Positions 5,079 through 7,138 of a DNA stretch of 7,138 nucleotides are shown here, in pieces. The stretch is taken from the NCBI GenBank assembly GCA_030622805.1, contig JAUXFR010000070.1:1-7138 (forward strand), in the 5' to 3' direction. How positions within the stretch are numbered: position 1 is the first letter of the stretch; every line of letters starts with the position of its first letter. The notes under the pieces are model-generated. The model searched no databases and was not told the origin of the DNA. It saw nothing but the letters and a program-made list of their open reading frames with translations. The DNA comes from Anaerolineae bacterium. GTDB taxonomy: Bacteria; Chloroflexota; Anaerolineae; Anaerolineales; UBA4823. Both the position numbers and the translations under genes were made by a program.

Positions 5079-7138
5079 ATGCAGACATCGACATTAACAG
5101 AAACTCGCCAAAATGGTAATCTGAGAACGAGCCCTGCTGCGGCGATGGTGATCGGTGGAGGGATCGGGGGGATGCGTGCAGCGCTCGATCTGGCTGACGC
5201 AGGTTTGAAAGTCTATCTCATCGAGCAAACTCCCTGCCTGGGAGGGCGAGTGGCGCAGCTTGGATATATGTTTCCTCAACACGACTGCGTTCTCTGCCGC
5301 GGTACGTCTGATCATGGATATGGATGCACTCGACCGTCTATTTCGCCGGCTTATATCCAGCAGAACCAACATCCCAATATTGAAATACTTACCAACACAC
5401 ACGTGATCGATGTCGCAGGTCAAGCGGGGGATTTTACCGTTTCCCTGCGTATGATGCCGCGCTACGTCGATGTGGCACGGTGCATCAACTGCGGTTACTG
5501 CGAAGAAGTATGCCCGGTTGATCTGCCGGATGAATACCAGTGCGGGATGACCACCCGCAAAGCGGCTTATAAAATCTCCGCACGTGCTGCCCCTGATGCT
5601 TACGTGATCGACCGCGGTCCTTACTGTGATGACTGTGGTAAGTGCGTCGAGGTATGCCCGACAGATGCAATCAATCTTGACGAGCAGCCGCGGCTGCAGT
5701 CCGTGGAAGTTGGGGCGATCATCCTGGCACTTGGATTCCAAGTGTACGATCCAAGCGGGTTGGAGGAATTGGGCTACGGTCGCTATCCCAATGTGGTGCC
5801 TGCGATGCAGTACGAACGGCTTGCCAGTCGTTCAGGACCGACAGAAGGCATTGTCGTACGTCCGTCCGACCAGCAGAGACCCAAGACGATCGCCTGGCTG
5901 CAGTGTATTGGTTCGCGCGATCAGGATCATTCTTACTGTTCGTCGATATGCTGCATGTATGCGACCAAAGAAGCTATACTCGCCAAACAACGTCTGGAAG
6001 AAGATGTTGAATGTCGCATCTTTATCATGGATGAACGCGCATTCAATAAAGAGTACAGCACTTATTTTGAGAAAGCCCGGCATAAGCACGGCATTCAGTA
6101 TACACACTGCCGGGTTTCGGCGGTACGGGAGGATCCAAAAACCAATAATCTGATTCTGCATTATGCCGACGAAAACGGCAGGCAGCACAATGAGACATTC
6201 CAAATGGTTGTGCTGGCTACTGGACTGCAGCCACCTGACTCGGCAGGATTTATCGCCGAGATGCTGGACATTGATTTGAATGAGTACGGGTTCTGTCAGA
6301 CAGATAAATTCGAACCGCTGCAAACCACTCGACCGGGTGTGTTCGTCTGTGGAGCTTTCTCATCACCTAAGGAGATCGCCGAGACGATCATTGACGCCAG
6401 TGGTTCTGCGGCGGAGGTGATGCGTCTATTGAATGACCGGCTGAATACCTACACATTCACGCGTGAGTGGCCTTTCCTTTCAACCAACGATATGCCCCCC
6501 GAAAAGGATGTCACCGGATCAGCGCCTCGGGTAGGGGTGTTCGCATGTACTTGTGGGGAAACCCTCTCGGAAACAATCGATTTCTCTGATTTGGTCAGGC
6601 AGGCTTCGATGTGGGAATCGGTAGTCTCTGCCCAGATAATCGATACGGCATGTTTCCCGGAATCGCTTGGATATTTGCAGCAGCAGATCGAGGATCTTGA
6701 TCTGAACCGAGTTGTTGTGGCTGCCTGCAGCAATCGGACGCATGAAGCACTCTTCCAGAGAGCCATGCGCAAAGCAGGATTAAATCCTTATTTGCTTGAA
6801 TTGGTAAATATAAGCGAACAGTGCAGCCGCGTACACCGTCAGCAGCGTGATCTCGCAAACCGCAAGGCTCAGGAAATGTTGAGAGTCGCTGTGGGTCGTG
6901 TTATTGCTGCTGAACCGATCCACAAGCAATCGCACAAATTCCGTCCGATAGCGCTCGTGATTGGCGGTGGTGTGTCCGGTATGACATCTGCACTGGCGAT
7001 CGCCGACAGCGGGTACACCGTTCACCTGGTAGAACGCTCCGAGATGCTGGGTGGAAATCTGCTGCGCATCCATTACGTAGCCGAGGGTTACAACCCCCAG
7101 CGTTTACTGCGTGATCTGGTGAATCGTACTCGATCCCA
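5079..7138 (+). CDS. HdrA-like FAD/iron-sulfur oxidoreductase, tandem-module, truncated by the window edge
   Basis: At least 686 codons, open to the right edge. Module 1 starts with an FAD Rossmann motif (GGGIGG 26-31; E49; LGGRVAQ 54-60) and the HdrA-type FPQHDCVLC (65-73) with an extra C83. Two ferredoxin-type [4Fe-4S] motifs follow: C135/C138/C141/C145 and C183/C186/C189/C193, both CxxCxxCxxxCP. The FAD domain resumes (GAIILALGF 212-220). C276-x10-C287-x3-C291-C292 is the HdrA non-cubane-type cluster site, and a GVFVCGAFSSPKEI stretch (from 420) closes the FAD fold. From about 485 an HdrA N-terminal domain begins (RVGVFACTCG; VVVAACSNRTHEALF; NISEQCSRVH). A second Rossmann motif, IGGGVSG, lies at 628-634. 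Known HdrA proteins are flavin-bifurcating subunits of heterodisulfide reductase-like complexes in the cytoplasm; QmoA/B are relatives. It probably transfers electrons between ferredoxin, NAD(P)H or a membrane partner and a disulfide, but the partner genes lie outside the window. It follows its own promoter and leader. Confidence 0.9.
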   Translation, partial: MQTSTLTETRQNGNLRTSPAAAMVIGGGIGGMRAALDLADAGLKVYLIEQTPCLGGRVAQLGYMFPQHDCVLCRGTSDHGYGCTRPSISPAYIQQNQHPNIEILTNTHVIDVAGQAGDFTVSLRMMPRYVDVARCINCGYCEEVCPVDLPDEYQCGMTTRKAAYKISARAAPDAYVIDRGPYCDDCGKCVEVCPTDAINLDEQPRLQSVEVGAIILALGFQVYDPSGLEELGYGRYPNVVPAMQYERLASRSGPTEGIVVRPSDQQRPKTIAWLQCIGSRDQDHSYCSSICCMYATKEAILAKQRLEEDVECRIFIMDERAFNKEYSTYFEKARHKHGIQYTHCRVSAVREDPKTNNLILHYADENGRQHNETFQMVVLATGLQPPDSAGFIAEMLDIDLNEYGFCQTDKFEPLQTTRPGVFVCGAFSSPKEIAETIIDASGSAAEVMRLLNDRLNTYTFTREWPFLSTNDMPPEKDVTGSAPRVGVFACTCGETLSETIDFSDLVRQASMWESVVSAQIIDTACFPESLGYLQQQIEDLDLNRVVVAACSNRTHEALFQRAMRKAGLNPYLLELVNISEQCSRVHRQQRDLANRKAQEMLRVAVGRVIAAEPIHKQSHKFRPIALVIGGGVSGMTSALAIADSGYTVHLVERSEMLGGNLLRIHYVAEGYNPQRLLRDLVNRTRS

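Noticed and set aside
4773..5079. Minus-strand (4773-5042) and plus-strand (4894-5079, TTG start) frames in the HdrA leader
   Set aside because: Neither has a ribosome binding site or a recognisable product; the region lies between a promoter and its gene and is rich in inverted repeats.
5094..5741. A 215-codon minus-strand frame opposite the start of the HdrA-like gene
   Set aside because: The plus strand encodes FAD and [4Fe-4S] motifs through the whole stretch. The antisense product has no recognisable features.
5626..6153. A 175-codon plus-strand frame and overlapping minus-strand frames inside the HdrA-like gene
   Set aside because: Out of frame with an intact, motif-rich coding sequence; no ribosome binding site or domain.

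Overview
The window looks like bacterial chromosome of moderate GC, most probably from an Anaerolineae-like member of the Chloroflexota or a similar anaerobe. That placement is an inference. It rests on how closely the small methyltransferase, the DUF389 protein and the HdrA-like flavoprotein resemble types I associate with that group; no marker gene is present. No tRNA, rRNA, CRISPR array, transposase or phage gene was seen.

Layout, left to right. Bases 1-120 may hold the tail of an upstream gene, but the frame cannot be fixed. Bases 193-903 (+) encode a complete integral-membrane isoprenylcysteine carboxyl methyltransferase (ICMT)-type protein. Bases 958-1098 (-) hold a 46-codon remnant of an extended SDR / NAD-dependent epimerase gene: a clean Rossmann nucleotide-binding start that ends abruptly. 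A possible leftover terminator lies just beyond it. Bases 1105-1485 are a gene-poor, AT-rich stretch with a strong REP-like palindrome (1165-1190) and a second hairpin (1278-1298). Bases 1498-4716 (+) encode a 1072-residue fusion: an amino-acid-permease-like (APC) transporter, two degenerate universal stress protein (USP) domains, a DUF389 membrane domain and a C-terminal soluble tail.

Bases 4717-5078 are intergenic. They hold the best promoter in the window (TTGACA, 17 bp, TAAAAT), followed by about 290 nt of ATG-free, hairpin-rich leader. The leader precedes a large HdrA-like iron-sulfur flavoprotein gene that runs off the right edge (5079-7138+). Its visible 686 codons show a first HdrA/QmoA-like module (FAD site, two [4Fe-4S] ferredoxin motifs, HdrA-type C-x10-C-x3-CC cluster site), then the start of a second, HdrA-like module with its own N-terminal domain and Rossmann fold.

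The three intact genes do not form an obvious pathway. The fusion transporter has its own ribosome binding site and is probably a separate unit. The HdrA-like gene appears to start a new transcription unit of anaerobic electron transfer (flavin-based disulfide reductase or electron-bifurcating type), whose partner genes would lie to the right. The observations most worth pursuing are the APC-USP-USP-DUF389 fusion, the structured leader of the HdrA gene, and the tandem HdrA architecture.
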